37,069 nt of DNA from Methanosaeta sp. PtaU1.Bin060. Its GTDB lineage: Archaea > Halobacteriota > Methanosarcinia > Methanotrichales > Methanotrichaceae. How positions within the stretch are numbered: the stretch's first letter is position 1; each line of letters opens with the position of its first letter. The DNA is taken from NCBI GenBank assembly GCA_002067365.1, contig MVRK01000126.1, positions 1 to 37,069 on the forward strand, in the 5' to 3' direction. The notes below the pieces were generated by a model. The model worked only from the letters and a program-made list of their open reading frames with translations, ran no database searches and had not been told where the DNA came from. A program made the position numbers and the translations under genes. This document shows positions 25,030 through 34,743 of the stretch, piece by piece.

Positions 25030-25799
25030 TGCTTAGCCTCCTCGGCGCTCTTCTCCGAGAGCCTTTCGAGAGATGCCTCTGTCCAGAGAGTGAGCCTTCC
25101 GGCCTTCGTTCCAGGGGCCAGAAGCTCGGCGTTCAGCCTGTCCACTGTGACGAAGTCGACCCCTGCGAGGTTCCTCGATGCCTTCCCAAGGCCCCGGTCA
25201 TTCGCCGCGACTATAAGAAGGCTCTTTCTGCTCCTGTATTTCCTTCCCCGAAGCTTGCCCTTGCCAGCCCTGACCTTCCTCCCCAGCTTCGCCCTCAGGA
25301 TATCATCCCAGAGGCCCGAGGCCACCAGGAACTTCCTGACGTCGGAGGTCTTGTTCAGGGCTTCGAGGTCATTTTCCGCCACCAGAGGCAGCTCCCGCGA
25401 GAACTTGTGGCCGCGGGCAGCGACCAACTCGGCAGAGGCGGTGGCAGCGATCGCTGAGCGGATGGCTTTTCGCCGCTCCTTGGTGTTGATCTTCTCAGTC
25501 CTGTCGGCATTGGGGCTTGGCGGGTGCGACCTGCGCCCTCCGACCGCCATAGGTATTCCAGCTGCCTTGCGGCCGTTCTTCAATCTAGGAACCCTCGATA
25601 CCCCGTGTCCTGGCCCCCAGGACTGAGCCGAGGTGTTCATGCCCGCATAGAAATGAGGACCATAGGGCTGCAGCCTGTTGGCCTGCGCGGCCAGCACAGC
25701 TCTCTTGATTATGTCCGGCCTGTACTCCTCCTCGAAGACAAGCGGAAGATCGATCTGGCGTCCTGCATTTCCCGATAGATCCATGACATTGGCCTTCAT
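25026..25799 (-). CDS. rpl4: 50S ribosomal protein uL4
   Basis: This 257-residue protein has an exit-tunnel loop ([10 protein letters not shown], then G-G-R-R-S-H-P-P) and a globular domain with [11 protein letters not shown]. Order and length are standard for archaea. It starts 4 nt after the uL3 stop. Confidence 0.95.
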   Translation of the reverse strand: MKANVMDLSGNAGRQIDLPLVFEEEYRPDIIKRAVLAAQANRLQPYGPHFYAGMNTSAQSWGPGHGVSRVPRLKNGRKAAGIPMAVGGRRSHPPSPNADRTEKINTKERRKAIRSAIAATASAELVAARGHKFSRELPLVAENDLEALNKTSDVRKFLVASGLWDDILRAKLGRKVRAGKGKLRGRKYRSRKSLLIVAANDRGLGKASRNLAGVDFVTVDRLNAELLAPGTKAGRLTLWTEASLERLSEKSAEEAKQ

Positions 25800-25802
25800 C
25801 GC

Positions 25803-26807
25803 CTAGACCCCCTGCTTGGACTCTTTGCTCACGTAGAGGAACTGCGGAGCCTTCACGAAGTTCATTCCCGGCCTGATCGCATGCCTCATCCGCACAAGCC
25901 TCTTGATGGGTCCGGGCAGGCTGCCCTTGATCAGGATGTACTGGTTTTTGACGAGGCCGTAGCCTGGGAATCCGCCCTCAGGCGTTATCTCGGCGCCGTC
26001 TGTCCCTATGAACATCAGCCTCTTGTTGTACTCTGTCCTCTGGTGGTAGCCCATCTGGCCCAGCTGCGGAATGCGCCAGGAGATGTGCGCCGGATGCCAG
26101 GGGCCGAGGTTGCCCACATGCCGCATCTTTCCTGTGCGGGAATGCTTTCTCTTCTGAATGGCAATGCCCCAGCGCCTGACAGGCCCCTGGGTGCCCTTGC
26201 CCTTGGTGACGGCTGTGACATCCAGAAGGTCACCCAGATCGAAGACGTTTCCGACGGGAAGCTGCTGGCCCAAGAGGCCGCTCGCGAAATTGAGCCTGTC
26301 GGCAGCTGAGCCGCCGTTCACCGGCATCTCCATTAGCTCTGGTGCCTTCTTCGGCACTCCTGTTATGAGGCCGGGGTTGGTGTGTGCCACTACTCTAACA
26401 TCGGCGATCTCGTCCCCCAGTGCCTGAAGGTCTTCCAGGGACGAGCCCCGCGTCTTTTTGGGGACGGTCAGGGACCTCGCCAGATCGGGGCTCAGGTTTT
26501 CTGCCCATGCCTCGCCCGCTGGGCGCAGGCCGCCATTGTAGTTTTCGTAGGCTCGAACTGCCACCACATTCATAGGTGGCACCTCAAGAACTGTCACCGG
26601 CACGGAGATCTCCATGCCCTCTGTGAGGCTTCTAGGTCTGTCGTCGATCATCATGACGTGGGTCATGCCGGCTTTGTATCCTGCAAAGCCCGCTATCCTG
26701 GCTTTGTCCTCCTCTGCCCAGCTTCTTACTCTGGGGACCTCGCTCTTCGCCCTCTTGCGCGGGCTGTAGGCCAGCGAACCTCGTCTAGGTCGGTGTATCT
26801 TTGCCAT
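25803..26807 (-). CDS. rpl3: 50S ribosomal protein uL3
   Basis: This 334-residue protein is of the archaeal/eukaryal form. It opens R-P-R-R-G-S-L-A-Y-S-P-R-K-R and contains G-Y-K-A-G-M-T-H and the long loop T-K-G-K-G-T-Q-G-P-V-R-R-W-G-I, which reaches toward the peptidyl transferase centre. A clear GGAGGA lies about 5 nt before ATG 26807. Confidence 0.96.
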   Translation of the reverse strand: MAKIHRPRRGSLAYSPRKRAKSEVPRVRSWAEEDKARIAGFAGYKAGMTHVMMIDDRPRSLTEGMEISVPVTVLEVPPMNVVAVRAYENYNGGLRPAGEAWAENLSPDLARSLTVPKKTRGSSLEDLQALGDEIADVRVVAHTNPGLITGVPKKAPELMEMPVNGGSAADRLNFASGLLGQQLPVGNVFDLGDLLDVTAVTKGKGTQGPVRRWGIAIQKRKHSRTGKMRHVGNLGPWHPAHISWRIPQLGQMGYHQRTEYNKRLMFIGTDGAEITPEGGFPGYGLVKNQYILIKGSLPGPIKRLVRMRHAIRPGMNFVKAPQFLYVSKESKQGV

Positions 26808-27647
26808 TTATTCCTCCATCTGCACCAGATTGAGAGCGGCCAGAGTCGCAAAGACAGCCTCTTCTACCCGAACCGTCTGTGTTCCCTGATGCGGAATGGT
26901 GTTGATCATCTCATACCTGCCCATGGCTTCCTTGCTCAAGAACGCATCAACGCCTCGTGCGGGTGAGCCGAATACCACCGCAAGGTCGCGCTTTTGGCCC
27001 TGGCGGCCCAGTTCCGAGAGGATTTCAGGCGTGACAGCCCTTCCCTTTCGGGAGGTGAGGATCACGAGGGAGTCCTTCCTCGACTCAAGAGCACTCTCAA
27101 GGCTCTGTGCCGTCTCCGTCTCGTACCCCCAGTAGTGAGGGATCTCACACTGGTCCACAGGCTCTGCGGCGAGCGGGTTCTGCGAATAGATTCTGACGTT
27201 CAGGCGTTGCCCCACCAGGTACCTGCCAACGGTTTGGAGGGGAATTGGGCGATCGACACCGATTTCCACCCAGACGCCACCATCAGATCCGACGCTTTCA
27301 ACGACTGCTCCGACGCGAAACTCGCCGATCTTGAGCGATTCTGATCTTGATTCTGTTGGATGATGCGCTGTGCGCAACGGCGGCAGCATTCCGACATGGC
27401 GAAGCTCAACCCTTCGCGGGATGAGCATCTTTCGCAGGTACTGCGGCGTCTCCATGTAGCCGAGCACCATCGATATGAACCTGGAATCGTTATGCTCCAA
27501 ATCGCGATAGATCACGATCCGGTTCATGCGGAAGACTGCTGCTGCCCTGGCGATGAGGCCAACCTTGAGCGTGTTGACACGCAGATCCCTGCTCTCCATG
27601 GTGAGAGAGGACGGGATGAGGATGGCTCTCTCGCGGCATCCGGTCAT
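26808..27647 (-). CDS. SPOUT-family RNA methyltransferase (C9orf114-like)
   Basis: This 279-residue protein belongs to the archaeal group of putative SPOUT methylases encoded just upstream of rpl3, related to eukaryotic C9orf114/SPOUT1. The N-terminal part begins with A-I-L-I-P-S-S-L and contains R-I-V-I-Y-R-D. A barrel insert follows (about 105-165). The C-terminal knot region has V-V-F-G-S-P-A-R-G-V and M-I-N-T-I-P-H-Q-G-T-Q-T-V-R-V-E-E-A. Its likely target is rRNA, which would suit its place as first gene of the ribosomal operon (inference). Confidence 0.88.
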   Translation of the reverse strand: MTGCRERAILIPSSLTMESRDLRVNTLKVGLIARAAAVFRMNRIVIYRDLEHNDSRFISMVLGYMETPQYLRKMLIPRRVELRHVGMLPPLRTAHHPTESRSESLKIGEFRVGAVVESVGSDGGVWVEIGVDRPIPLQTVGRYLVGQRLNVRIYSQNPLAAEPVDQCEIPHYWGYETETAQSLESALESRKDSLVILTSRKGRAVTPEILSELGRQGQKRDLAVVFGSPARGVDAFLSKEAMGRYEMINTIPHQGTQTVRVEEAVFATLAALNLVQMEE

Positions 27648-27673
27648 CAGATTCCATCCTCAGAAGAGGGTGG

Positions 27674-27684
27674 TTATATAAAAA
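27674..27684 (-). promoter_or_regulatory. TATA box of the ribosomal operon
   Basis: The minus strand reads TTTTTATATAA, centred about 31 nt before ATG 27647. This fits an archaeal promoter giving a leaderless or very short leader transcript. On the plus strand the same AT block could serve the UPF0212 gene at 27753 with a longer leader. Confidence 0.65.
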
Positions 27685-27752
27685 GGTTTGGAGATAACGG
27701 GCGGGCCTGGCCGGAAAAGTAAATATGATAAATGCTCCAACCCCGAGGCAGG

Positions 27753-28097
27753 ATGCCAAACTTCAATGTGCTGCTGGAGGGTGCATGGCTGGTCAGGGAT
27801 GTCAAGACAGAGGATGACGCAATAGGCGTCGCCATCTCCGAGGCCGGGAAGCGACTTAACCAGAGGAAGATGGATTTCGTGGAGGTGGAGGTCGGCCAGT
27901 GGGACTGCCCAATGTGCGAGGAGCCTCTTGATGGCGTCTTCCTCGTCGCGGGCACAGCCTTGGTCGCGCTCCTCTTCGAGATCAAGATATTCAATGCAGA
28001 GTGCGAGGAGCACGCTGGGCGCATCGCAAAATCGATAATAGGCAAGGCGCTTGGGCCAATTCCCCTCAGGGTGATGGAGATCGGCCAGATGGATTAA
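27753..28097 (+). CDS. UPF0212 (DUF555) family protein
   Basis: This 114-residue protein starts at ATG 27753 with P-N-F-N-V-L-L-E-G-A-W-L-V-R-D, the family's start; an upstream in-frame ATG would add seven unrelated residues. V-A-I-S-E-A-G-K-R-L-N is followed by a C-P-M-C pair that may bind metal, then R-I-A-K-S-I-I-G-K-A-L. The family is widespread in methanogens and other euryarchaea and has no known function. It is divergent from the ribosomal operon. Confidence 0.9.
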   Translation: MPNFNVLLEGAWLVRDVKTEDDAIGVAISEAGKRLNQRKMDFVEVEVGQWDCPMCEEPLDGVFLVAGTALVALLFEIKIFNAECEEHAGRIAKSIIGKALGPIPLRVMEIGQMD

Positions 28098-28214
28098 ACC
28101 GAATTCCGACGAGGCTTAAAACAGAGGTCTAACCTCTTCTTGGCAGCATCCTCCCATTCTCGTCATCGAGATATCGCTGTGGATTTCTGCAACTTCGAGG
28201 CTTCGACATCTCGT

Positions 28215-30557
28215 TCAAGGACTTCTGGTCCCGCCCTTCTCAGATACTGGCTTTTCGAGACCAAGAGACCTAGCCAGCTCTCTCAGATCTCTCTTCCTGG
28301 TGGCGGATTTTGTCCTCTTCTTCGGCGGCGAAGCAAGATCTCCGCCCTGAGGAGATGCTTCTGTTTCCTGATGTGAGGCCCTCCCCCCAAGCCTTAGAGG
28401 GCGGTCCTTGCGGCTGCTAGCAGCATCCTTACATTGGCCGCGGCCGATTCCCCACTCTTTCACCTTCTGCTGGATCAATCTTCTGCCCTCGAGGGCATCT
28501 GCTTCTATCAGATCCACCCTCACCCATTCCGGCAGGAACTGGTTCACTCCGCCGGAGATGCTCCCGAATCTCCTGTCGCAGAAGAGCAGAACCCCGCGCT
28601 CCGACTCGGCGCGGATAACCCGGCCTGCGGCCTGCAGCCCTCTGTTTATTGCCGGAAGGGTGTAGGCGATCAACATGCCCTTTGTCTTGCCATATTTTCG
28701 GGTATAGTAGGCGTTGATCTCCTTCTGGATCTCATCGTAGGCTGCGAGCGGCAGCCCGACAACGACGACGCCGTTCAGGGCATTGCCCCTGTAGTCGATG
28801 CCCTCTGCCAGCTTTCCGCCACAAACCCCCATCAGCACAGCGCCCTCGCCCTCCCCGGCCCGGAAGAAATCATCGAGCAGCCCGGAGACCTCATCTGCGC
28901 TCCTGGGCTCAAGGAAAAGCTCCTTGCCGGATCTGCGAGCAGAGGCCCTGCAAGTCTCTCGATAGTTGTTCATCATGGGGTAGGATGTGAAGAAGATGGC
29001 CACATTGCCCGGCACCTCCTCGATCACAGACCTGATATGGCCCGCAATCTCCCCCCTGTTGTCGGCATCCTCCCTCGATTCGAGCTGGGTGGTAGCCCTC
29101 TTAGCGACGAGAAGCAGCCGGTTTTCCTTCGGAAAGGGATTTGGGATGCTAAGCTTCTCGCCATGGTTCTCCTCCCCGAGGCAGTAGAGCTCGTAGGCTT
29201 CAAGGGGCGAGAAGGTGCCGCTGAACATCACAGTTGCGTTGACATTGTCTGTCACGCGCCTGATGGCCGGAGCCGGATCTATGTTGTTCACCTCGAGCCT
29301 GGCATGCCTCCGGCCACCGATGCTTGTTACTACTATCTTTCTCTGGAAGGCGGCATCCTTTTCGGCCTGCTCCACATCCCTGAGAAAGAGGAGAACCTGC
29401 GCAAGGCTGGGCTGAAGATCGCCCTGAAGGTTCTCCCTGTCGCCCTCTGCCAGATTCAGGTCAGCCACCGCCACAGCTATGTCCGAGAAATAGGAGAGGG
29501 CCTCATCAGGCTCCTTTATCCCATCGTAGAGAAACGACCTGAAGAGGTCAGAGTCGAGAAGGGTTTCACCCTCCTGTCCTCTCTCCTGGCGGCTTGACAG
29601 GAACCTCTTCAGCCTTGGCAGGAGGATGCGGATGACCTTTATGCCCTCGCGCCTCCACGATGCCTTCTCCCTCGACTCCTCGAGCCTCGCCTGGCCCAAG
29701 GACCCCTCGAACTTCTCAACCTCCCTCTCAGCCAGATCGAGCATCCTTGCCGTCAGGACCCTCGTGCTCATGGCCCGCACAGCATCGCCGAGGTTGTGTG
29801 CCTCATCCACTATCAGAGTCACCTTCTCCTGGTCTATCTCCAGCCACTGAAAGATTATGTCCTGAAAATCGGGGCTGAAGAGGTGAGAGTAGTTCATGAT
29901 CACAATCTCGCTGTTCTGGGCATACAGGCTCATGACCTCATAGGGGCAGATGTCACTGCATAACTCGGAGAGCTCTGTGGGCGATGCGGCTGTCTTCTTC
30001 AGGGCCTCCACCACGTCCAGGGCCCGCCCGGAGCGGCGGAAATGGACATTCCCATTCATCTCAAAGGCCTCGCGGCTCCTCAGGAAGTAAGGACAGAAGG
30101 TCCTGTGCCCCGGCTCCTCGTCAGGCACGCCGTCTGCTGTGGGATCGTATATGCTCTCCTTCATCCTGTTGAGCCTGGATGCCACATAGCTCTTCGTCCA
30201 TTCCTTGAGGCGCGAGCATCCGGCATAGACGCTCTCATTCCCGAACTCCCCTTGCAGAGGGCAGACCTTCTGCTTGCCCACCATGTAGGCTATCTCTGGA
30301 CTGTGCCTGGTCCTGGCCCGGATCTTCCTGATCTCATCGATGTAGATATCAATCTGAGAGACTGTCCTTACCGCCACAACGATCTTGCCCGGGGCAGCAG
30401 CGAGGGCCGCGCTGATGCAGCTCGTCTTCCCCGTGCCAGTGGGAGCATCTATCATGAGCACACGATGCTCACCCCTGCTGACTGCATCATAGACCGCATC
30501 CAGCATCCTGTCCTGGTTGGGCCTGAGGGACTCGTAAGGGAGATAATCCAGGTACAC
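28215..30557 (-). CDS. XPD/Rad3-family DNA helicase (Fe-S type)
   Basis: This 780-residue superfamily 2 helicase is likely a 5'-3' DNA helicase in repair. Walker A is A-P-T-G-T-G-K-T-S at residues 38-46, DEAH at 251-254, and motif VI is Q-A-A-G-R-V-I-R. Cysteines 99, 114, 155 and 204 (with 200) lie between motifs Ia and II, where XPD holds its 4Fe-4S cluster; the exact ligands are uncertain. The C-terminal 70 residues are Arg/Lys/Ser-rich and beyond the helicase core. The GTG at 30557 has a TATA-like CATTTATC about 30 nt upstream, suggesting a leaderless message. Confidence 0.9.
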   Translation of the reverse strand: MYLDYLPYESLRPNQDRMLDAVYDAVSRGEHRVLMIDAPTGTGKTSCISAALAAAPGKIVVAVRTVSQIDIYIDEIRKIRARTRHSPEIAYMVGKQKVCPLQGEFGNESVYAGCSRLKEWTKSYVASRLNRMKESIYDPTADGVPDEEPGHRTFCPYFLRSREAFEMNGNVHFRRSGRALDVVEALKKTAASPTELSELCSDICPYEVMSLYAQNSEIVIMNYSHLFSPDFQDIIFQWLEIDQEKVTLIVDEAHNLGDAVRAMSTRVLTARMLDLAEREVEKFEGSLGQARLEESREKASWRREGIKVIRILLPRLKRFLSSRQERGQEGETLLDSDLFRSFLYDGIKEPDEALSYFSDIAVAVADLNLAEGDRENLQGDLQPSLAQVLLFLRDVEQAEKDAAFQRKIVVTSIGGRRHARLEVNNIDPAPAIRRVTDNVNATVMFSGTFSPLEAYELYCLGEENHGEKLSIPNPFPKENRLLLVAKRATTQLESREDADNRGEIAGHIRSVIEEVPGNVAIFFTSYPMMNNYRETCRASARRSGKELFLEPRSADEVSGLLDDFFRAGEGEGAVLMGVCGGKLAEGIDYRGNALNGVVVVGLPLAAYDEIQKEINAYYTRKYGKTKGMLIAYTLPAINRGLQAAGRVIRAESERGVLLFCDRRFGSISGGVNQFLPEWVRVDLIEADALEGRRLIQQKVKEWGIGRGQCKDAASSRKDRPLRLGGRASHQETEASPQGGDLASPPKKRTKSATRKRDLRELARSLGLEKPVSEKGGTRSP

Positions 30558-30689
30558 ATCTCCCCAGAGACTCTCGAAAGAGATAAATGCTGCCCAAGGG
30601 GCGAAAGTAGAGCAATAGATACGAGATGGAAAAGTTGAAATTGTATCGACCCGACAAATATAAGGCAGCTACGAAGTGGGGGACGTAAA

Positions 30690-31256
30690 ATGATGTTGCA
30701 GATTATGAAGCAAGCAATATTTGTTTTTATAATTCTCCTCGTCTCAGCCTTGATGCCGGCTGTTGCCTCTGCATCGACGGATAATCCGTCCGTCGGCAAC
30801 CTCTGGCCAGAGGGGCCTCATCTCTGGTCATCGAATGCCAACTCCAGGAGCATGGAGGATAAGTTCGCTGAGGCCCTGCAGGCCCTCAAGGCCTCAAGGG
30901 AGGCGGGCACCCAAAAGAGCGCCAATGCGCCGAAGGCCGGCTCACCTCTCCTCGGGCAGGAACAAAAGGCCCTCAACAATTCGACATCCAAAGTGCCGCT
31001 GCTCAATTCGTCCAATTCCAGCGCCCAAGCCTCTCTCGCGAACAATTCCAGCATCGATGCCACGGAGGCAGCGCCTCTCCTGAACGGCTCTGATCAGCAG
31101 AAGGTCGGCGCCAGCTCCAGCGGCAGCTTCCAGGGCTTCTACGGCCTCACTGCCTCCAGGCATGAGATGGGAAAGAGCGACATCAGGTCCAGGATGTTTC
31201 TCAGCGGCGACTTTGATGTGGACAAGACTGTGAGCTTCACAGATCGAGGCGTCTAG
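30690..31256 (+). CDS. secreted sequon-rich hypothetical protein
   Basis: This 188-residue protein has a signal peptide (about 1-29, with hydrophobic I-F-V-F-I-I-L-L-V-S-A-L and A-S-A at the end). The mature part is low complexity and holds seven N-x-S/T sites, mainly in N-N-S-T, N-S-S-N-S-S, N-N-S-S and N-G-S, so it is probably N-glycosylated outside the cell. The C-terminal 45 residues are less biased. It lies 6 nt upstream of the propeller-like gene and is probably co-transcribed. Function unknown. Confidence 0.65.
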   Translation: MMLQIMKQAIFVFIILLVSALMPAVASASTDNPSVGNLWPEGPHLWSSNANSRSMEDKFAEALQALKASREAGTQKSANAPKAGSPLLGQEQKALNNSTSKVPLLNSSNSSAQASLANNSSIDATEAAPLLNGSDQQKVGASSSGSFQGFYGLTASRHEMGKSDIRSRMFLSGDFDVDKTVSFTDRGV

Positions 31257-31268
31257 ATCGAGGTGCCC

Positions 31269-32711
31269 ATGGGTTCCAGGGTCAAAGGAAGCATGATCTT
31301 CAGGACGGGCCTCATCCTCGCGATGCTCCTCATCCTCGTCTTTCCATCCTCGGGGGTCCAGATAGATCAGGAATGGTCGAGGACCTTTGGAGGGCACTAC
31401 GGAGATGGAGCGTGGTCGGTCCAGGCGACAGAGGACGGAGGATATGTCCTGGCCGGCTACACCTCCTCCCGGGGGGAAGGCAGCGACCTGTGGCTCGTCA
31501 AGACAGACTCCTATGGCAATGAGATCTGGGATAGAACCTTCGGCGGATCTGGGGAGGATGTGGGCACTTATGTCCTGGCGACAGAGGATGGAGGTTACAT
31601 CGTTGTTGGGAGCACAAAATCCTTCGGCATGGGCGAGGAGCGCCTCTGGCTTCTGAAGACAGACTCCAACGGAAGCCTGGAGTGGGATAGAACCTTTGGG
31701 GGCTTCGTATCTTCTTCTGGAGACGGCGGCTGGTCGGTCTGCGAGACGGGCGATGCGGGATATATCGTGACAGGTTACACGAAATCCTCGGGGGCAGGAG
31801 GAAAGGACCTCTGGATCATAAAGACAGACGGCAATGGCAACCAGGCCTGGGAGAGGACATACGGAGGGCCGAAGGACGACGTGGGCATGTCTGTGATCCG
31901 GGCAGACGACGGCTATGTTCTAGCAGGGCGCACAGCATCTTTTGGCTCAGGGGAGGATGACATCTGGCTCCTGAGAGTCGGGCCCGATGGGAGTGAGCTG
32001 TGGAACGCCACATACGGTGGCAAGCTTGATGAGACTGCTTTTCAGGTGATTGCGCGGCCGGACGGCTATGTGCTCGTAGGCAGGACGGAGTCGGACTCCG
32101 GCAAGAGGGCGACTCTCATCAAGACGGATCTCTTCGGGCGGAGGCTGTGGGAGAAGGCCTACGAGGAGGGGAGCACAGGCATATCTCTTCAGCAGACCGA
32201 AGATGGAGGATTCGTCATCGGAGGGCATATTGAATCCAAAGGTGCCGGCAGAGACGCCCTGCTGATCAAGACAGATTCCAGTGGCGTGGAGACGTGGGCG
32301 CTGCGCCTCGGCGGGCCGGGCGACGATACAGGCACGGCTATTGTGAAGAACGTGGGCGGTTTCGTGCTGGCTGGCATAACCAGCTCCGTAGGCGCTGGTG
32401 CTGAGGATGCCTGGCTCGTCAGGGTGAGCGAGCACAATGACGAGAGAGACAAAGCTCCTGTTCAGCAGAATGCCACCACAGAAAAGAACGAATCCAATGG
32501 CAATTTTTCTGTCAAAAAGACTCCCAACGACTTAGCCGATCAAGGCTTAGATGCATCCGGCTCTCTCGTCGCCGGCGACTCAGTCTTCGTCAGAGCTCCT
32601 GACAATCTCGCTGGAGGCAGCGGCGAAGATCAATCCCTCAGAGGCAGCCCTTCTCAAAGACTCATGGATATTGAGAATATTTTTAAACAGAGACAGCGTG
32701 CATCAACCTGA
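31269..32711 (+). CDS. secreted seven-repeat propeller-like protein
   Basis: This protein of about 480 residues has a signal peptide (hydrophobic G-L-I-L-A-M-L-L-I-L-V-F). Seven repeats of about 50 residues follow, each marked by W-x-R-T-F-G-G or a variant, then G-G-Y-V-L-A-G-x-T and D-x-W-L-V-K-T-D. Seven such four-strand units suggest a closed beta-propeller. The last 80 residues are charged and probably disordered. In-frame starts exist at GTG 31263 and at ATG 31269 and 31293; the choice is uncertain. The stop shares a base with the next ATG (TGATG). Likely a surface adhesin or sensor (inference). Confidence 0.8.
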   Translation: MGSRVKGSMIFRTGLILAMLLILVFPSSGVQIDQEWSRTFGGHYGDGAWSVQATEDGGYVLAGYTSSRGEGSDLWLVKTDSYGNEIWDRTFGGSGEDVGTYVLATEDGGYIVVGSTKSFGMGEERLWLLKTDSNGSLEWDRTFGGFVSSSGDGGWSVCETGDAGYIVTGYTKSSGAGGKDLWIIKTDGNGNQAWERTYGGPKDDVGMSVIRADDGYVLAGRTASFGSGEDDIWLLRVGPDGSELWNATYGGKLDETAFQVIARPDGYVLVGRTESDSGKRATLIKTDLFGRRLWEKAYEEGSTGISLQQTEDGGFVIGGHIESKGAGRDALLIKTDSSGVETWALRLGGPGDDTGTAIVKNVGGFVLAGITSSVGAGAEDAWLVRVSEHNDERDKAPVQQNATTEKNESNGNFSVKKTPNDLADQGLDASGSLVAGDSVFVRAPDNLAGGSGEDQSLRGSPSQRLMDIENIFKQRQRAST

Positions 32712-33418
32712 TGCCGCCTCTGGTCAGGATATCGGAGATTGGTCGGTACCTTCGCTGCCCCAGGCTGATTTATTACGGCAACCTGCCAAGAAAGAGAGAC
32801 CCGGAGCATTTGCTTCTGCACAGCCTGATGCTCTCCCTCTCAGACGATGAGAATCTGGCAGGCCATCTGAGGGCGGACCTCTCCAGGCTTGAGCAGGAGC
32901 TGCCCCTGGTATATGAGGTCGAGCCGCGTGAGATCGGGCTTGCGTGCAGCGATTTAGAAGGGCGGATTGACGAGATCGCACTATCTCTCCAGCCCTCATT
33001 AGGCCTTCTTCTTCCGTGTGAGGTGGAGGTGGACCTGCGCTCCGAGAGGCTGGGACTATCCGGCAGACTGGACCGTCTCGCACCAGGCCGGACCCCATCC
33101 CTAATCAGAACAGGCCGGGCACCTGAAGAGGGCGTGTGGAAGCGGGACCGCCTGATGCTCGCGGGCTACGCCCTGCTGCTCGGGGAGAAGTATCAAACGA
33201 AGATAGATCGGGGGCTCGTGGAGTACACGCGATCGGGAGCAGTGAGGGCGGTTCAGATCCACAGCGTCGATCGCGGCAGGGTTCTCAGGATTCGTGATAG
33301 GATCAGGGCGATAAAAGAGGGCCAGATGCCTGACAGGCCCGAGGGTGCGATGTGCGAGAGATGCGAAGTGCGGGAGAGATGCGAGACCAGCGTCACTCTG
33401 GCATCGAGATTTTTCTAG
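32711..33418 (+). CDS. Cas4-like PD-(D/E)XK family protein (DUF83)
   Basis: This 235-residue protein shows the Cas4 layout. A first Cys lies in Y-L-R-C16-P-R-L, and the C-terminal cluster C215-x2-C218-x5-C224 completes a 4Fe-4S site. The nuclease core has G-R-L-D121-R-L. The usual E-x-K is replaced here by [10 protein letters not shown], so activity is uncertain. No CRISPR array or other cas gene is in the window, so it is a standalone member. Coupled by TGATG to the propeller gene and followed by nreA, which hints at DNA repair. Confidence 0.8.
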   Translation: MPPLVRISEIGRYLRCPRLIYYGNLPRKRDPEHLLLHSLMLSLSDDENLAGHLRADLSRLEQELPLVYEVEPREIGLACSDLEGRIDEIALSLQPSLGLLLPCEVEVDLRSERLGLSGRLDRLAPGRTPSLIRTGRAPEEGVWKRDRLMLAGYALLLGEKYQTKIDRGLVEYTRSGAVRAVQIHSVDRGRVLRIRDRIRAIKEGQMPDRPEGAMCERCEVRERCETSVTLASRFF

Positions 33419-33531
33419 CAGGATTTAGCAAAACAGAACACTATCAAGAGCATCAGGCTGAAGCGATTCGTACGTATTACTTTCACCCCGCCCACAGAAC
33501 GCCTTTATCTGGAGCCTGCGCCTCCTATCGT

Positions 33532-34698
33532 GTGATAAAGGGCAAGGAAGCCTACCTCAAGAAGCTCACAGCAAGCATGCACGTCCCATCCCTGGAGATA
33601 GGCAGGGAGCTTGAGGGGAGCACACCACCATCAGTCTTCATCGGAAGCTGGAACTATCCAAAAGTCTATGCCGGGCCGATGATAGCGCCTCTGCACGGCG
33701 ATACGGCTGTGATGGATCTGCCTGAGTCCTGGATACCCGAGGGAAAGAGCCAGGAGGAGATCATCGGCTACAGGCTGAACCTGGTGAGGGGAAAGCGGAC
33801 AGTCAAGGTCACAAACCTCGAAAACCGCTTTGTTGAGAAGCTGCAGGACATATCCCTGGCATCCTCATCGATCGAGAGCGAGGCGGAGTTCGACCGCCCC
33901 CCCAAGGGCATGACATTCAGCGACGAGCACACTCCTTTTGGTCCCAGCGCGCCCCTCGATAGATTCGACATAGGAAACGTCAGATGGGATCGCGATCTGG
34001 AGAAGGTTTATCATGACAGCGACCTGAAGGCATCAGACGCAGTTGCTGATCTTCATGCCAAAGGCGTTGCCTTTTCCAGCATCCAGAAGGCGTTTTCCGT
34101 CGGTGCCATCGGCACCAGGAAGCGAAGGCGTCTTGTTCCCACGCGCTGGTCGATCACCGCCTGCGACAGCACCCTGGCTGCCAGGCTTCTGCAGGAGGTC
34201 AGAGGCTACGACCCCATAGATTGCTGCCAGGTCAGGGAGTTCGCCAGCCTCAACAACTACTATTCTGTCTTGCTGCTGCCCACCGCCTGGCAGTACGAGT
34301 GGATGGAGGCATTCCTGCGCATCCTCGGAGGCGAGGAGCTGATATTCTCGGACTTCGAGGAGAACCGCGGCAAGAGGGGATACTCCCGAGTGGGCGGATG
34401 CTACTACGCCTGCAAGATGGCAGTGCTTGATGAGCTGGCCCGCGAGAAGAAGCAGGCAGGGGCGATAATCCTCAGGGAGGCCTACTCGGGATATGTTCCT
34501 CTTGGAGTCTTCAATGTTCGAGAGAATGTAAGAAATGCCATGAGCCAACCTCCGATGGAGTTCGATGAGATCAAGACGGCCCTTGGCTATATCTCGACAA
34601 GGCTTGAGCTCCCGATCAAGAGTTTCATCCAGCAGAGCGACCTTCTCAAGGAGAATATCAGATCCAGGCAGATGACTCTGAGCTGCTTTGAAAATTGA
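33532..34698 (+). CDS. nreA: DNA repair protein NreA-like
   Basis: This protein of about 388 residues is archaeal Nre (DUF650/651). Diagnostic parts are [25 protein letters not shown] and [12 protein letters not shown], then I-L-R-E-A-Y. The C-terminus has Q-M-T-L-S-C-F, matching a PCNA-interacting Q-x-x-L-x-x-F motif, as known for NreA. The frame is open to ATG 33352 but that part overlaps the Cas4-like gene and is not conserved-looking. GTG 33532 with a TTTATCT about 25 nt upstream is preferred. The N-terminal zinc finger typical of many NreA proteins is not seen. Confidence 0.85.
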   Translation: MIKGKEAYLKKLTASMHVPSLEIGRELEGSTPPSVFIGSWNYPKVYAGPMIAPLHGDTAVMDLPESWIPEGKSQEEIIGYRLNLVRGKRTVKVTNLENRFVEKLQDISLASSSIESEAEFDRPPKGMTFSDEHTPFGPSAPLDRFDIGNVRWDRDLEKVYHDSDLKASDAVADLHAKGVAFSSIQKAFSVGAIGTRKRRRLVPTRWSITACDSTLAARLLQEVRGYDPIDCCQVREFASLNNYYSVLLLPTAWQYEWMEAFLRILGGEELIFSDFEENRGKRGYSRVGGCYYACKMAVLDELAREKKQAGAIILREAYSGYVPLGVFNVRENVRNAMSQPPMEFDEIKTALGYISTRLELPIKSFIQQSDLLKENIRSRQMTLSCFEN

Positions 34699-34743
34699 GC
34701 CTAAACTCAATTCTCAATTCGTCATCACCTGGCTGGAGCGCCC

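Noticed and set aside
28434-29597. 387-codon plus-strand open frame opposite the helicase
   Set aside because: The minus strand encodes an unmistakable XPD-type helicase across this region; the plus frame shows no known motif.
33352-33531. upstream extension of NreA from ATG 33352
   Set aside because: It overlaps the Cys cluster of the Cas4-like gene by 67 nt and has no conserved features; a GTG with a TATA-like element lies downstream.
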